DNA of 64,000 bases, taken from contig JAEEZS010000031.1 of NCBI GenBank assembly GCA_016291905.1, positions 107,882-171,881 on the forward strand, read 5' to 3'. Position numbers and translations under genes: made by a program. The notes under the pieces were generated by a model, which worked only from the letters and a program-made list of their open reading frames with translations, searched no databases and was not told the DNA's origin. This DNA comes from Bacteroidaceae bacterium (lineage in GTDB: Bacteria > Bacteroidota > Bacteroidia > Bacteroidales > Bacteroidaceae). Shown here piece after piece: positions 17,365-27,553 of the stretch; positions within the stretch are counted from its first letter, which is position 1, and every line of letters starts with the position of its first letter.

Positions 17365-19343
17365 GGTTGTATTCCTTTCAAAGTAGGCAGCGGGACGGGG
17401 CTGCGGTTGGTTTTCTTTAATTTGTCTTCTGAATTCTTCCCCCTCCATATGAGGATATCGTAGGGACTTAGTGGGCGAAGCTTATTGAACCAGCCGAACG
17501 TAGGCAGTTTCATCTTGTCGGCAGGAATCTGCAGGATGGGATAGAATACGCCGTTAGATTTCTTAGTGATAAGAAGTTTCTCCATCTGGCGGTCTACCAT
17601 GTAGGCTGTCAGGTGGCTTGCCTCAGTAGTGTTCATTCCTACCAATTCCTTTCCCTCATCTTCCTGATAATAATAGACTACAAGAACATTGCCTATAACA
17701 TCCGTGTAGTCAATTTCGCCATTTTTGAAGTAGGCTTTTATCTCGCGCCCGCTGATCTGATTGAAATGAATAGAGTCGAGTTGCTCAACTACAAGGGCTT
17801 GTTCCTGCACATGCGCCCACTCAATGGTGCTGTCATTCAGGTAAATCAGTATCTTCTCTCCTAACACCTGCTGCCCGCCGTTCCAAATGATAGGGTCGTA
17901 GTACATGGTGATGCAGGAATCGAGGGTGTTAAAGACAAGGGAATCGCAGACGGCCTGCAAATCGCTGCGATACATCCTGACCTTGTGAAAGCCTTTGATG
18001 ATGCGGTAAGTGGAGTCGGCAGGCTCTGAAGGAATGGTATCCTTCGGGAGAGGCTCAACGAGGGATTCCATCTTTGCTGTGTCTTGAGGAAGAACAATGG
18101 AATCATTCGTAAGTAGCATGCTAACTTCCTCGTGAGGGAGAAGGGGAGAAAGAGTATCTGGTATTTCCGCAATTTCAAGACTATCCAAACTATCTGGTAT
18201 TTCCAAACTGTCTGCGCTTTCCAGTATGTCCGTTATAGCTGGGTTTCCCAAAAGATCCTGATTCTCATTTTTAATGCCTTCTGAAAGGGCTTGGGTAACC
18301 TCAGTATGAGAAAGAGAGGGCGGGGGAGATGAAGAGGATTTCTTTTTCTCCTCCTTTTGGGGCGGGGGCGGAATGAGATGCGTAGTGAGGGCGAGCGTGT
18401 CTGCGTGGATGAAAAGACTGTCTCCCTGCGAGTAATCAATGGCAATCGCATTTCCCGTTGCATAAGCAGAGTCCACGCTTTCGTTGTAATATGCGTATTC
18501 CCCTGTAAGACGGCACTTGTCTTTGAAATCGTCCATAATGACGTTGCGGAATGCCTCGCCAAAACCGCCTGCGCGGTCGTAGAATAGGCTATCACCCACC
18601 ATGCGGTAGTTATCGTTAAAGAGAACAGAGCGTTCCATCAACTGAGCTTGGTTTTCATTCGTATAATAGTAGCCAAGGGTGGAGGTGATGTGATTATTAC
18701 CGTTGTCAATCTCTGAAGGACCGGTTATGACGGCGATTCGGGTATTGGTGTTGTAGCCGAGCGTATCAGAGGTGAGGGTGAAATTCTTGTTTTTCAGCGT
18801 GACGTTGTAATTGAAGAGAGCATCCTTGGTTCGAGTGTCGTATTCTCCCCAGTCAGAGACAAGGGTGTTAACGGAGTCCCGAAGTGTACCTCCTTCGAAA
18901 TAATAGCCAAGATTAAGTGTGCGGTCATAGTTGAGGCTATCCGTAGTGAGCACCATGCGAGGATCCTTCATGCGGACGTTGTAGCGGATCTCTGCCAACA
19001 TGGCATCACCATCGTAAAAAAGTTGTTCGCCATCCAAAAACAGGGTGTCACCCTGAGCCATGTGCACTTTACCGAACGCTTTCAGCGAATTCGTGCCTTC
19101 GAAGAAAAGGGCGCTGTCGCAGTACATGTAAAGGCTATCGTGACGAAAAGCGACGTTGCCTACAAGAATCTGGGCATCGGCATTAATGCGTTGGTTGTAG
19201 CGTGTTTCGTTAGCGTGAATCAAATAGACGTATTCTCGTTTCTTCTCCGTTCCTGAAGTGGATGTCCCTTGTGCAAAAAGAAACAATGACATTGCTGAGG
19301 CGAGCAATGCGACAAACATTCTTTTATGTAAACAGCGCATCAA
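17361..19343 (-). CDS. OstA-like (LptA/LptD N-terminal type) protein
   Basis: A 660-residue exported protein (signal peptide ending LFLFAQG). Residues about 35-330 carry OstA-type repeats of beta-jellyroll strands (ADAQILVGNVAFRHDSLYMYC, GDTLFLDGEQLFYDGD, LTTDSLNYDRTLN), as in LptA and the N-terminus of LptD, which carry lipopolysaccharide across the periplasm. An acidic Pro/Ser/Asp-rich low-complexity insert at about 335-445 separates a final OstA-like part (IIKGFHKVRMYRSDLQAVCDS). It overlaps SurA upstream and the small membrane gene downstream by 4 bases each (ATGA). The co-encoded SurA-type chaperones would assist outer-membrane insertion. Confidence 0.87.
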   Translation of the reverse strand: MMRCLHKRMFVALLASAMSLFLFAQGTSTSGTEKKREYVYLIHANETRYNQRINADAQILVGNVAFRHDSLYMYCDSALFFEGTNSLKAFGKVHMAQGDTLFLDGEQLFYDGDAMLAEIRYNVRMKDPRMVLTTDSLNYDRTLNLGYYFEGGTLRDSVNTLVSDWGEYDTRTKDALFNYNVTLKNKNFTLTSDTLGYNTNTRIAVITGPSEIDNGNNHITSTLGYYYTNENQAQLMERSVLFNDNYRMVGDSLFYDRAGGFGEAFRNVIMDDFKDKCRLTGEYAYYNESVDSAYATGNAIAIDYSQGDSLFIHADTLALTTHLIPPPPQKEEKKKSSSSPPPSLSHTEVTQALSEGIKNENQDLLGNPAITDILESADSLEIPDSLDSLEIAEIPDTLSPLLPHEEVSMLLTNDSIVLPQDTAKMESLVEPLPKDTIPSEPADSTYRIIKGFHKVRMYRSDLQAVCDSLVFNTLDSCITMYYDPIIWNGGQQVLGEKILIYLNDSTIEWAHVQEQALVVEQLDSIHFNQISGREIKAYFKNGEIDYTDVIGNVLVVYYYQEDEGKELVGMNTTEASHLTAYMVDRQMEKLLITKKSNGVFYPILQIPADKMKLPTFGWFNKLRPLSPYDILIWRGKNSEDKLKKTNRSPVPLPTLKGIQP

Positions 19344-20704
19344 TCCTTAATCCATCCGGGGTATTTGAATTCGTCTTTCTTTTTCCAGTTGTCGTTGATA
19401 CGGATGTACGTGGTTTTCTGTTTTTCGACAATCCACTTCTGTAGCTTCTCCTCGCTGAGCTCAGCCACCATCATGTCCTTGAGGGTCTGGAAATCATCCT
19501 GCACGGTAGCCTTATGGCCATTCACTTTCGTTTTCAGCTTGACAATTGCGCAGACCTCCTTTCCCGTCTTTTGGTCCACCATGGTGAAAGGCTTGGAAAT
19601 CTCACCGACGTTCAACGAATAAACGGCTTTTGCAACCTCTTGCGGAAGTTCTTGCATCTCAAAGCGTGAACCGAGGGTGTTAGGGTTGGACATGATGCCA
19701 AAATTGGCACGGGTGTCCTTATCCATAGAGAGTGCCGTGGCAGCTTGGTCGAAAGTGAATTTGCCATTGCGGATATCATCGGCAATACTGTCGAGGCGGC
19801 TGAGTGTGGCGTTGATATTTTCTTGTGGAATGGTAGGTTTCATTAGAATGTGGCGCACTTTCACACGGTCGCCACGTTTTTCGATGAGTTGCATGATGTG
19901 GTAGCCGAATTCCGTCTCTACAATCTTTGAAATCTTATTCGGGTCGGTGAGGCTGAAAGCCACAGCTGCAAATTCAGGTACCATTTCAGCCTTGCCATAG
20001 AAAGGAAGCTCACCTCCGTTCATAGCGCTGCCGTCCTTTGAATTGATAAGCGCCTGTACGGCAAAGGTCGTCTCGCCGCTCTGAATCCGCTCCGTGATGT
20101 CGCGCAGTTTTTCTTTCACATAGTCAATCTCCTCCTGAGGAACTTCAGGCTGCTGGGTGATAATCTGCACTTCCACTTCGGTAGGAACGTACGGAATTTC
20201 ATCCTCGCTCAGTTTTTCGTAACGCCTCCGCACTTCGGAGGGTGTCAGTTTGATGTCACCGATAATGGACTGCTGCGTTAACTGCACGATAATCTGGTCA
20301 CGGATCTGCTCTCGTAGTTCGTCGCGTTGTTGCTTGATGGTCTTGCCTAAGTATTGTTCCAGTTTCTCCTGCGAGCCGATAGAACTAATGCGCTTGTTGA
20401 TTTCCTTATCTACCTCGCTTAACACTTGAGTGTCGGTGACTTGGGTGTCGATACTATCGATGGCGGCTTGATGGAGAAAAAGTTTTTGGACGGCAATCTG
20501 CTCAGGGATAATGGCATAAGGATCACCGTCGATGCGCTGCCCACTTTCAATCATGGCGCGGCGCATATTTTCGACGTCAGATTTCAGGATGGCTTCGTCG
20601 CCAACCACCCAGACCACTTCGTCAATGACGTTATCCTGGGCACGGGCCTGCAGGGCAAACAGGCAGATGACTTGAACAAAAAAGATGATAATTCTATTCT
20701 TCAT
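19340..20704 (-). CDS. surA: SurA-type periplasmic peptidyl-prolyl isomerase
   Basis: A 454-residue periplasmic chaperone/isomerase: signal peptide (ending ALQARAQD), SurA N-terminal helical domain at about 25-170 (VWVVGDEAILKSDVENM), parvulin domain 1 at about 175-275 (MNGGELPFYGKAEMVPEFA, EFGYHIMQLIEKRG) and parvulin-like domain 2 at about 285-390 (VRHILMKP, NFGIMSN). It escorts outer-membrane proteins to the BAM complex. Its start overlaps the end of the SurA-like lipoprotein by 11 bases and its stop overlaps the OstA start. The symbol is by family and context. Confidence 0.9.
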   Translation of the reverse strand: MKNRIIIFFVQVICLFALQARAQDNVIDEVVWVVGDEAILKSDVENMRRAMIESGQRIDGDPYAIIPEQIAVQKLFLHQAAIDSIDTQVTDTQVLSEVDKEINKRISSIGSQEKLEQYLGKTIKQQRDELREQIRDQIIVQLTQQSIIGDIKLTPSEVRRRYEKLSEDEIPYVPTEVEVQIITQQPEVPQEEIDYVKEKLRDITERIQSGETTFAVQALINSKDGSAMNGGELPFYGKAEMVPEFAAVAFSLTDPNKISKIVETEFGYHIMQLIEKRGDRVKVRHILMKPTIPQENINATLSRLDSIADDIRNGKFTFDQAATALSMDKDTRANFGIMSNPNTLGSRFEMQELPQEVAKAVYSLNVGEISKPFTMVDQKTGKEVCAIVKLKTKVNGHKATVQDDFQTLKDMMVAELSEEKLQKWIVEKQKTTYIRINDNWKKKDEFKYPGWIKD

Positions 20705-21623
20705 TTTCGATTGTATTATCGGTTCTCAGTTTCACGCGTCCCGTCTCTATCGCGTGTTCGTAGAGGTCTTTTTTAACCTGCTTGATTAGAGAAACTTGCC
20801 GGTAATTACTAAGCAGGTCAGCAATCTCGGCACGTGCTAACTCGAAGGGTTTTGTGCTGCCTTCAGGCACAACATCCGCTACGTGAAGAAGATAACAGAA
20901 CTCCTCGTCAGTTGTCTCGTAGTTTTCGTTCTTCTTCAAACTGTTCCTAAGATTGTTGCTTGCCTTTAGTTTCCCTTCAAGGTCAGATAATGGCATCCAG
21001 CGGTCGTAGAAGTACTCGTAGATAACAGCATTGCGGAAGCAGTATTTCTCGATCTTTTCCAACGTGGCATCGTCGTTATTGCGGTACCACTTCTTGAGGT
21101 CTGCAAGGTCAGGGGCTGTCTTGGGAACTTTGATGAAGAGTCCTTTCAGGGCAGGTTCTTTCAGAACGAAAAGCACTTTGTTGTCGTTGTAGAACTTCAG
21201 CATCTCTTCCTCAGTTAGCTCTTCGCTGAGGTTTTGCGAGATAAGCTGTTGCTGGTAGTCCTCAATGATGAGTGATTTGCGGTAGGCGCTGACCATCTGC
21301 TCAATGTGTTCAGTACTGCGGACATTGCGTTCGGCTTGCTGATAGAGCAATACCTCCTCAACCCAGTTGTGAATGAAGTCTTCGGCATAACGGATGCTAT
21401 CTTCATAAGGAAGGTCAAGGGGGAGAGCACGATGAACATCCTCTTCATACAGGAACTCTCCATTCACCTCTGCCACTGGCTGACGCCCTTCGTGGTGGAC
21501 TTTCGACGGCTGGCAAGACAGGAGAAAAAGTGAAATAAGAATGGAAAATGAATAATAAATAGCTCTGCAGACGGCATTGCCTGCGGATAGGGTTCTTACT
21601 TTACGAAACACCTCATTATTCAT
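20694..21623 (-). CDS. SurA/PpiC-like lipoprotein without parvulin domain
   Basis: A 309-residue lipoprotein; LFLLSC gives lipid Cys37 after an unusually long N-region. It resembles SurA N-terminal chaperone domains (AEVNGEFLYEEDVHRALP, FIHNWVEEVLLYQQAERNV), but residues 140-300 lack the parvulin GGxLxxF and H-I-L motifs, so it is probably a chaperone without isomerase activity. It lies 22 bases after the PpiC gene and overlaps surA. The start at 21623 is the only in-frame ATG before the signal segment; a shorter alternative start codon is possible. Confidence 0.75.
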   Translation of the reverse strand: MNNEVFRKVRTLSAGNAVCRAIYYSFSILISLFLLSCQPSKVHHEGRQPVAEVNGEFLYEEDVHRALPLDLPYEDSIRYAEDFIHNWVEEVLLYQQAERNVRSTEHIEQMVSAYRKSLIIEDYQQQLISQNLSEELTEEEMLKFYNDNKVLFVLKEPALKGLFIKVPKTAPDLADLKKWYRNNDDATLEKIEKYCFRNAVIYEYFYDRWMPLSDLEGKLKASNNLRNSLKKNENYETTDEEFCYLLHVADVVPEGSTKPFELARAEIADLLSNYRQVSLIKQVKKDLYEHAIETGRVKLRTDNTIENEE

Positions 21624-21645
21624 TTTCTCATTCTTAATTCTTCAT

Positions 21646-23079
21646 TTATTGATGGTTGTTCACCGTGTTCAGCACGTCAGGATAGACCTTCCACGTATAT
21701 TTCTTGCGAAGGACCTTCACCCACTCCTTTTCCAGGTAGTTCTGGTAGTCGGTGGTGACGGCTCCGCGCACATCCTCGTAGGTATCAGGACCCTTCTTCT
21801 GGAGCTTGCCGATAACGCCTACAACGGGGAATCCCTCGATAGCTTCGGGCTGTTCCTGAGAGGTCTTGAAAATATAGTAATCGGCATACTTGTTTTTGCC
21901 GGCCTTGAATGGTCCACGGATGATTTTGACCTGTAAGGTGGAGTCGTTGTTGAACTTCTCGCGAATAGTCTGTATCCATTCGGTGTCCTTCTTTCCTTTG
22001 ACGCTCTGCTTTACCTGCTGGAGCACGTCGTCCGTCGTGCAGTTGACGATGATGCCGCGATAGACGGGCTCGTCGTAAGCGTAGTTCTTCTTGTGCTTCT
22101 TGAAGTACTTCTCAAGACCTTTTTCGTCCTTTGCGCCTTTGTCCCACACCTCGCGGTTGCTGATTTCATAGAGCATCGAGCCGTCGTGGAATTCCTTCAT
22201 CAGGTAGTGGAAGTCGGGGTACTTGGCATCGAGCTCCTGCTCTGCCTTTGCAAGGGCTTCTTCGGGGGTGATGTCGCCACCCATCTGGGCCGCGAGTTTC
22301 TTACCCATCGATTGCTTGGCAGCTGCGGTAATGCCACGCTGGTTCAGCCATTCGTAGATGCTCTTGCGGTGGAACTCGTAGGGTTCGAACTGCTTCCGCT
22401 CATCCATCTTGATGATGTGGTAGCCCACTGCCGATAGCACAGGCTCAGCCATCTCGCCGGGTTGCAGGGAAAAGGCCACGCGCTCAAAGTCGGGGATGGT
22501 CTGTCCCTTCTGAATCCAAGGCAGCTGCCCTCCATGTTGGGCCGTGCTGGGGTCTTGCGACAGGCGCTTGGCCAGGTCGGCGAAGTCGGCGCCAGCCTTC
22601 AGGGCGTTGTAGATAGAGTCTATACGCACCTTTGCGGCTGCCTGGGCGTTGGCGTCGGCATCCTGCGGCACACGCAGCAGGATGTGCGACACAAGCACCA
22701 GTCCGTCTTTGCCGATGCGCTGTGCTGTCTGTTCATACACCTGACGGGCCTGCTCTTCGATGAACGTAGAGTCTACAAGATAGGCCTCGGCCTGCTGGGC
22801 ACGGTACTCAGCCTGCTCCTTGATGAAGGCAGCAGCTGTGTCCATGTGCTCCTCGGCAGCCGCAGCCACTTTCAGCTTATAGTTGATGAAAAGCTCCACG
22901 TACTCGTCGAGTGACTTGCGGTCGAGTACCGCCTCCGTGTTGTTTTTGTTATACGAATACTCAAATTCCGAGCGGGGAACATCCACGCCGTTTACCGTCA
23001 TGACGATGGGGTCGTCAGCCTGCGCCGAGGCCGTAAGGGCCGTCATGACAACTGTTGCAACAAGCAAAATTCGTTTCAT
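21646..23079 (-). CDS. PpiC-type peptidyl-prolyl isomerase
   Basis: A 477-residue exported protein starting MKRILLVATVVMTALTASAQ. I set the start at 23079, not at the longer open frame from 23313, because the upstream 78 residues lack a signal peptide and overlie a repeat element. After an N-terminal SurA-like helical domain (VNGVDVPRSEFEYSYNKNN) it has one clear parvulin domain at about 125-235 (LVSHILLRVP, HGGQLPWIQKG, SAVGYHIIKM) and a second chaperone-like half. First gene of the six-gene run down to mutL. A variant -7 box (TATCTTCG) lies on the minus strand near 23116-23109. Confidence 0.87.
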   Translation of the reverse strand: MKRILLVATVVMTALTASAQADDPIVMTVNGVDVPRSEFEYSYNKNNTEAVLDRKSLDEYVELFINYKLKVAAAAEEHMDTAAAFIKEQAEYRAQQAEAYLVDSTFIEEQARQVYEQTAQRIGKDGLVLVSHILLRVPQDADANAQAAAKVRIDSIYNALKAGADFADLAKRLSQDPSTAQHGGQLPWIQKGQTIPDFERVAFSLQPGEMAEPVLSAVGYHIIKMDERKQFEPYEFHRKSIYEWLNQRGITAAAKQSMGKKLAAQMGGDITPEEALAKAEQELDAKYPDFHYLMKEFHDGSMLYEISNREVWDKGAKDEKGLEKYFKKHKKNYAYDEPVYRGIIVNCTTDDVLQQVKQSVKGKKDTEWIQTIREKFNNDSTLQVKIIRGPFKAGKNKYADYYIFKTSQEQPEAIEGFPVVGVIGKLQKKGPDTYEDVRGAVTTDYQNYLEKEWVKVLRKKYTWKVYPDVLNTVNNHQ

Positions 23080-23239
23080 TTTTCGTTTCTTAAAAAACAT
23101 AGTTACACAAATTGCGGCGAAGATACGGATTCTTTCTGGATTCTCCACGCTTTTTTTATAAAATTTAAAAGAACGCGCACGAAAAACCCCTCCTGTAAAT
23201 AGAAGTTTAGATTTTAGTCCCCCTATTTTGTGGAATACG

Positions 23240-23550
23240 GCTGACGACCTCTCTGCCCCCGTTTCCACTATAAAAACCCCGTTTCCTGCGCAGTTTCCTT
23301 TTTGGGTTGTCATTCGCTAAAGGGCTTTTTTATCAAGTTACGATTTTATCAAACGTCGTGTCCGTAGCGTAGTGCGTCGTGCCCGTAGCGTAGTGCGTCG
23401 TGCGCACAGACCAAGGGACTGGCGTCACAGCCCAAGCATCTGACAGCACAGAAAGAGCTTCTACGAGCACAGTTGCAATAGCGAAACCCCGTTCAGCGAA
23501 TGACAACCCAAAAAGGAAACTCCGCAGGAGCGGACACTTTGTTATAGGAA
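23240..23550. repeat. Intergenic inverted-repeat element, copy A
   Basis: The terminal inverted repeats are 34 bases each, 23285-23318 and 23495-23528, with one mismatch. The left flank from 23240 aligns without gaps over 79 bases with the left flank of copy B (58459-58537), identical at most positions. The inside holds a tandem 21-base repeat (core GTAGCGTAGTGCGTCGTG, about 23361-23401). A 31-base block at 23410-23440 is the reverse complement of copy B 58633-58663 with one mismatch, so the inside is flipped between copies. A minus-strand frame 23333-23572 (79 codons) shares DAWAVTP, PW and RT..ATGTT with a frame in copy B. No transposase. It fills most of the 532-base gap upstream of the PpiC gene. 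Confidence 0.8.
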
Positions 23551-23611
23551 TGACATAAACGGAGACTTTCATAGGGAAAATCTCCGTTTGATAAAGTGTC
23601 GTAAAGTGGAC

Positions 23612-25294
23612 TTACTTAGTAGCGGCTTCGATTTTCTTCATCATCGCCAGCATGATGGCTCCGGCAAGGACGCAGAGGCCCATCAGGATGGCCCAGTTGG
23701 CCCAGAGGGGAACCTTCTCCCACAGCAGGCCGGGAATGGAGCTGAGGTAGTTGCCGACAGCCGTGGCAGCGAACCAGAGGCCCATCATCAAGCCCTTGTA
23801 CTTGGGAGGAGCCACCTTTGTGACAAACGAGATACCCATCGGGCTGAGCAACAGCTCGGCAAACGTCAGCACAAGGTAGGTGCTGATGAGGAAGCCGGGA
23901 ACGACGGGGTCAGGGCTGACCGTGCCTGCCAGCTCGGCAGGAGACTGCTGTCCCTGAGATGCGAGCACCATAATCAGATAACCTACGGCAGCCACGAACA
24001 TACCGATGCTGATTTTCTTCGGCGCGGAGGGCTCCATGCCGTCGGGGTGCTTGGCGCTCTTCTTGTTAGCCAGCCAGCTGAAGATGGCCATCGAGACGGG
24101 CGTCAGGGCAACCACGAAGAAGGGGTTGAACTGCTGGAACTGCTGCGGGAAGATGTCGATGATGCTGTCCATATGGGCAAAGATGGCATAGACGCCACCC
24201 CACAAAGCCAGCGTGACGATAGCGGAGATGAGCTTGGCCTTCTTCGTCTCGGACTGGAACACGGCAAACAGCGTGTAGATGCTGATGGCGATGAGGGCGA
24301 GGGCCCAGATATTGAAACCTATCTTCAGCCAACCGCCACAGGTGGCAGTTGTGTAGTCGCGGGCAAACCAAGTGAGTGACTGGCCGTTCTGGTGGAATGC
24401 CATCCAGAAGAAGATGACGACGGCAAAAACGAGGCAGAGGGCCACGATGCGGTCCTTGGTCTGCTTCGGAGTGAGCTCGACATAACTCTCGTTCTTCGCC
24501 TGCTGTTTGGCGGTGACGTCAGCATGCTTGAACCAGCTGCGTGTAGCCATATAGATGGCGATGGAGACAATCAGCGACACGCAGGCCACGGCAAAGCCCA
24601 TGTTGTAGGCCGAGGAAAGGTGCTCGATGTAGTAGTTAGAGAAGTCGGTGAGGTTCATGCCGGAGATGCCGGGCATTTGCCCCATGAGTTCTTGCAGCTT
24701 CGAGGTGTTATCAGCCGTGATGGTGCCGTTGAGGAACTGGTGTGCCAGCGCGGGGATGTCGGCCTTGTAGATGAGGCCAGCCTTGGTGAGGAAACGGTTG
24801 GTGATAGCTGTGGCGGCAGCGGGGGCAAACATGGCGCCGATGTTGATGGCCATGTAAAAGAGGCTGAAGGCGCTGTCGCGTTTCGCCGAATACTTCGGGT
24901 CGTCGTAGAGGTTGCCGACGAGTACTTGCAGGTTGCCTTTGAACAAGCCCGTACCTACGGAGATGAGGAGCAGGGCACCCAGCATCAGCGCTAGACCGAA
25001 ACCGTTGGCAGCCGTGGGGATGGAGAGGCAGACGTAGCCCGCAAACATGATGCAGATGCCGGTGACGACGCACTTGCCGTAGCCGATTTTGTCGGCCAGG
25101 ATGCCGCCTACGACGGGCATGAAATAGACCAACGCCAGGAAGATGGCGTAAATCTGACTGGCTGTGGCTCCCTGGAAACCGAACTTGGCCTGGAGGAACA
25201 GCATGAAGATGGCTAACATCGTGTAGTAGCCGAAACGTTCGCCGGTGTTGGCGAGGGCAAGGGCGTAGAGTCCTTTGGGTTGTCCTTTGAACAT
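23612..25294 (-). CDS. Proton-dependent oligopeptide (POT/PTR2) transporter
   Basis: A 560-residue inner-membrane symporter of the POT family, which imports di- and tripeptides with protons. The N-terminal FKGQPKGLYALALANTGERFGYYTM carries the ExxER-like motif of the first helix (GERFGYY). VVGGILADKIGYGKCVV marks the MFS loop 2-3 signature, and TGLFKGNLQVLVG and YMAINIGAMFAPA are POT signatures. About 12-14 membrane spans are visible. It lies downstream of the sphingolipid gene, separated by 57 bases containing a small hairpin (25310-25324). Peptide uptake could feed the proline-peptide catabolism encoded elsewhere in the window, but the genes are not adjacent. Confidence 0.9.
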   Translation of the reverse strand: MFKGQPKGLYALALANTGERFGYYTMLAIFMLFLQAKFGFQGATASQIYAIFLALVYFMPVVGGILADKIGYGKCVVTGICIMFAGYVCLSIPTAANGFGLALMLGALLLISVGTGLFKGNLQVLVGNLYDDPKYSAKRDSAFSLFYMAINIGAMFAPAAATAITNRFLTKAGLIYKADIPALAHQFLNGTITADNTSKLQELMGQMPGISGMNLTDFSNYYIEHLSSAYNMGFAVACVSLIVSIAIYMATRSWFKHADVTAKQQAKNESYVELTPKQTKDRIVALCLVFAVVIFFWMAFHQNGQSLTWFARDYTTATCGGWLKIGFNIWALALIAISIYTLFAVFQSETKKAKLISAIVTLALWGGVYAIFAHMDSIIDIFPQQFQQFNPFFVVALTPVSMAIFSWLANKKSAKHPDGMEPSAPKKISIGMFVAAVGYLIMVLASQGQQSPAELAGTVSPDPVVPGFLISTYLVLTFAELLLSPMGISFVTKVAPPKYKGLMMGLWFAATAVGNYLSSIPGLLWEKVPLWANWAILMGLCVLAGAIMLAMMKKIEAATK

Positions 25295-25351
25295 GGTAAT
25301 TGGTTTTAGTCCGGCTTTGCCGGAAGTTTATGGTTTTATACGTTTATTGCC

Positions 25352-26587
<1,236 letters not shown>

Positions 26588-26740
26588 TTATGTAATAAAG
26601 CCATCATTTCTTCGATTTTCTTGCAGAAGGGGAGGCTTTTTTCTCCAATTCCTGCGTATTCTTGTGTATTCTGTGCAAAAAAAGAGGTTATTTTCCTCCT
26701 TGTGTCAGGCGAAAAAATGGCGGAAAAAAGGTGGCGTTTG

Positions 26741-26771
26741 TTTGGAAAACGGAAAAAAGTGACTACCTTTG
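26741..26771 (+). promoter_or_regulatory. Consensus Bacteroidetes promoter of the calycin-like lipoprotein
   Basis: TTTG at 26741-26744, exactly 19 bases, then TACCTTTG at 26764-26771. A full match to TTTG-N19-TAnnTTTG, 29 bases before the ATG at 26801. Confidence 0.8.
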
Positions 26772-26800
26772 TGCTCGCATAATAAACTCAGAAGAAAAAC

Positions 26801-27268
26801 ATGAAAACTAGAATCCAGTCTTTGCTTCATTTTGCTGTGTTGGCTTGTGCCGTGTGGCTGCTCTTCGCGTGTAGCGCCGAGTCGATGAGTGTGCATGATG
26901 TGGAGGGCGAATACAACGGCACGGTGGATGCCGTGGTTTCTGGCGTCTCTCTTGGAACCATCGGGACGGCATATTCCGTCGTTACCAGCCCCGATAACCA
27001 GAAGCTGCGTATAACCTTTGAGAACCTGACGGTTGCCGCACATGATCTGGGCAGCTTCGCCGTGGACTGCGGCGTGCGGTACGACGAGCGCAACGGAAAG
27101 TTCAATCTCTATGGCGATCCACAGGTGGAGTTTGAACACTATGGCAAGGTGCCGGCCACGGTAAGTGGCGAAGCCAACGGAGGCATGATAGGGCTTTTGC
27201 TCGACGTCTCTGCTCCCTTGAACATGAAGCTGGAATACACAGGGTTCAAGAAAACCTCTCTTCGTTAA
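26801..27268 (+). CDS. Small calycin-like lipoprotein
   Basis: A 155-residue lipoprotein (VWLLFACS, lipid Cys24). The mature part, starting SVHDVEGEYNGTVDAVVSG, is an all-beta domain resembling the calycin-like lipoproteins of Bacteroidales (a small barrel with an opening G-x-Y-x-G strand). Ligand unknown. It is a single-gene unit with a full-consensus promoter, convergent with the GH51 gene; the inverted-repeat element between them may end both transcripts. Confidence 0.7.
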   Translation: MKTRIQSLLHFAVLACAVWLLFACSAESMSVHDVEGEYNGTVDAVVSGVSLGTIGTAYSVVTSPDNQKLRITFENLTVAAHDLGSFAVDCGVRYDERNGKFNLYGDPQVEFEHYGKVPATVSGEANGGMIGLLLDVSAPLNMKLEYTGFKKTSLR

Positions 27269-27355
27269 CTATTACCAATGTAACGGCGAAGCCGGAGCAG
27301 CTGGTTCTGCTATGTCGTATATCGTTGTATTATTGTCTTTTAGGTGAAACAAATC

Positions 27356-27536
27356 GTGGCCAGGCATGTCAATTTCAGTTATGTCAGTTATTTTTAAAGG
27401 GTATCATTCTCACTTCCCTTCCTAATTTAATTATATTTATTATTAGTTATTTATTTATATAGTATTATAGGGGGAATTGAGAAAACACATACCCTAAAAA
27501 ACCTAACTGAAATTGACATAACTGACATGCCCGGCC
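27356..27536. repeat. Long inverted repeat between convergent genes
   Basis: The arms 27356-27390 and 27504-27536 start from matching ends (GGCCxGGCATGTCA). Inside each arm the blocks TGTCAATTTCAGTTA and TGTCAGTTA appear, but in swapped order. An inner pair AGGGTAT (27398-27404) and ATACCCT (27489-27495) extends the pairing. The 84-base centre is A/T only in long stretches. It covers most of the 285-base gap between the convergent genes ending at 27268 and 27554. Confidence 0.75.
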
Positions 27537-27553
27537 ACACACACCTGAATGTC

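Noticed and set aside
23080..23313. N-terminal extension of the PpiC gene up to 23313
   Set aside because: The extra 78 residues have no signal peptide and lie over the inverted-repeat element; the ATG at 23079 gives a classic signal peptide.
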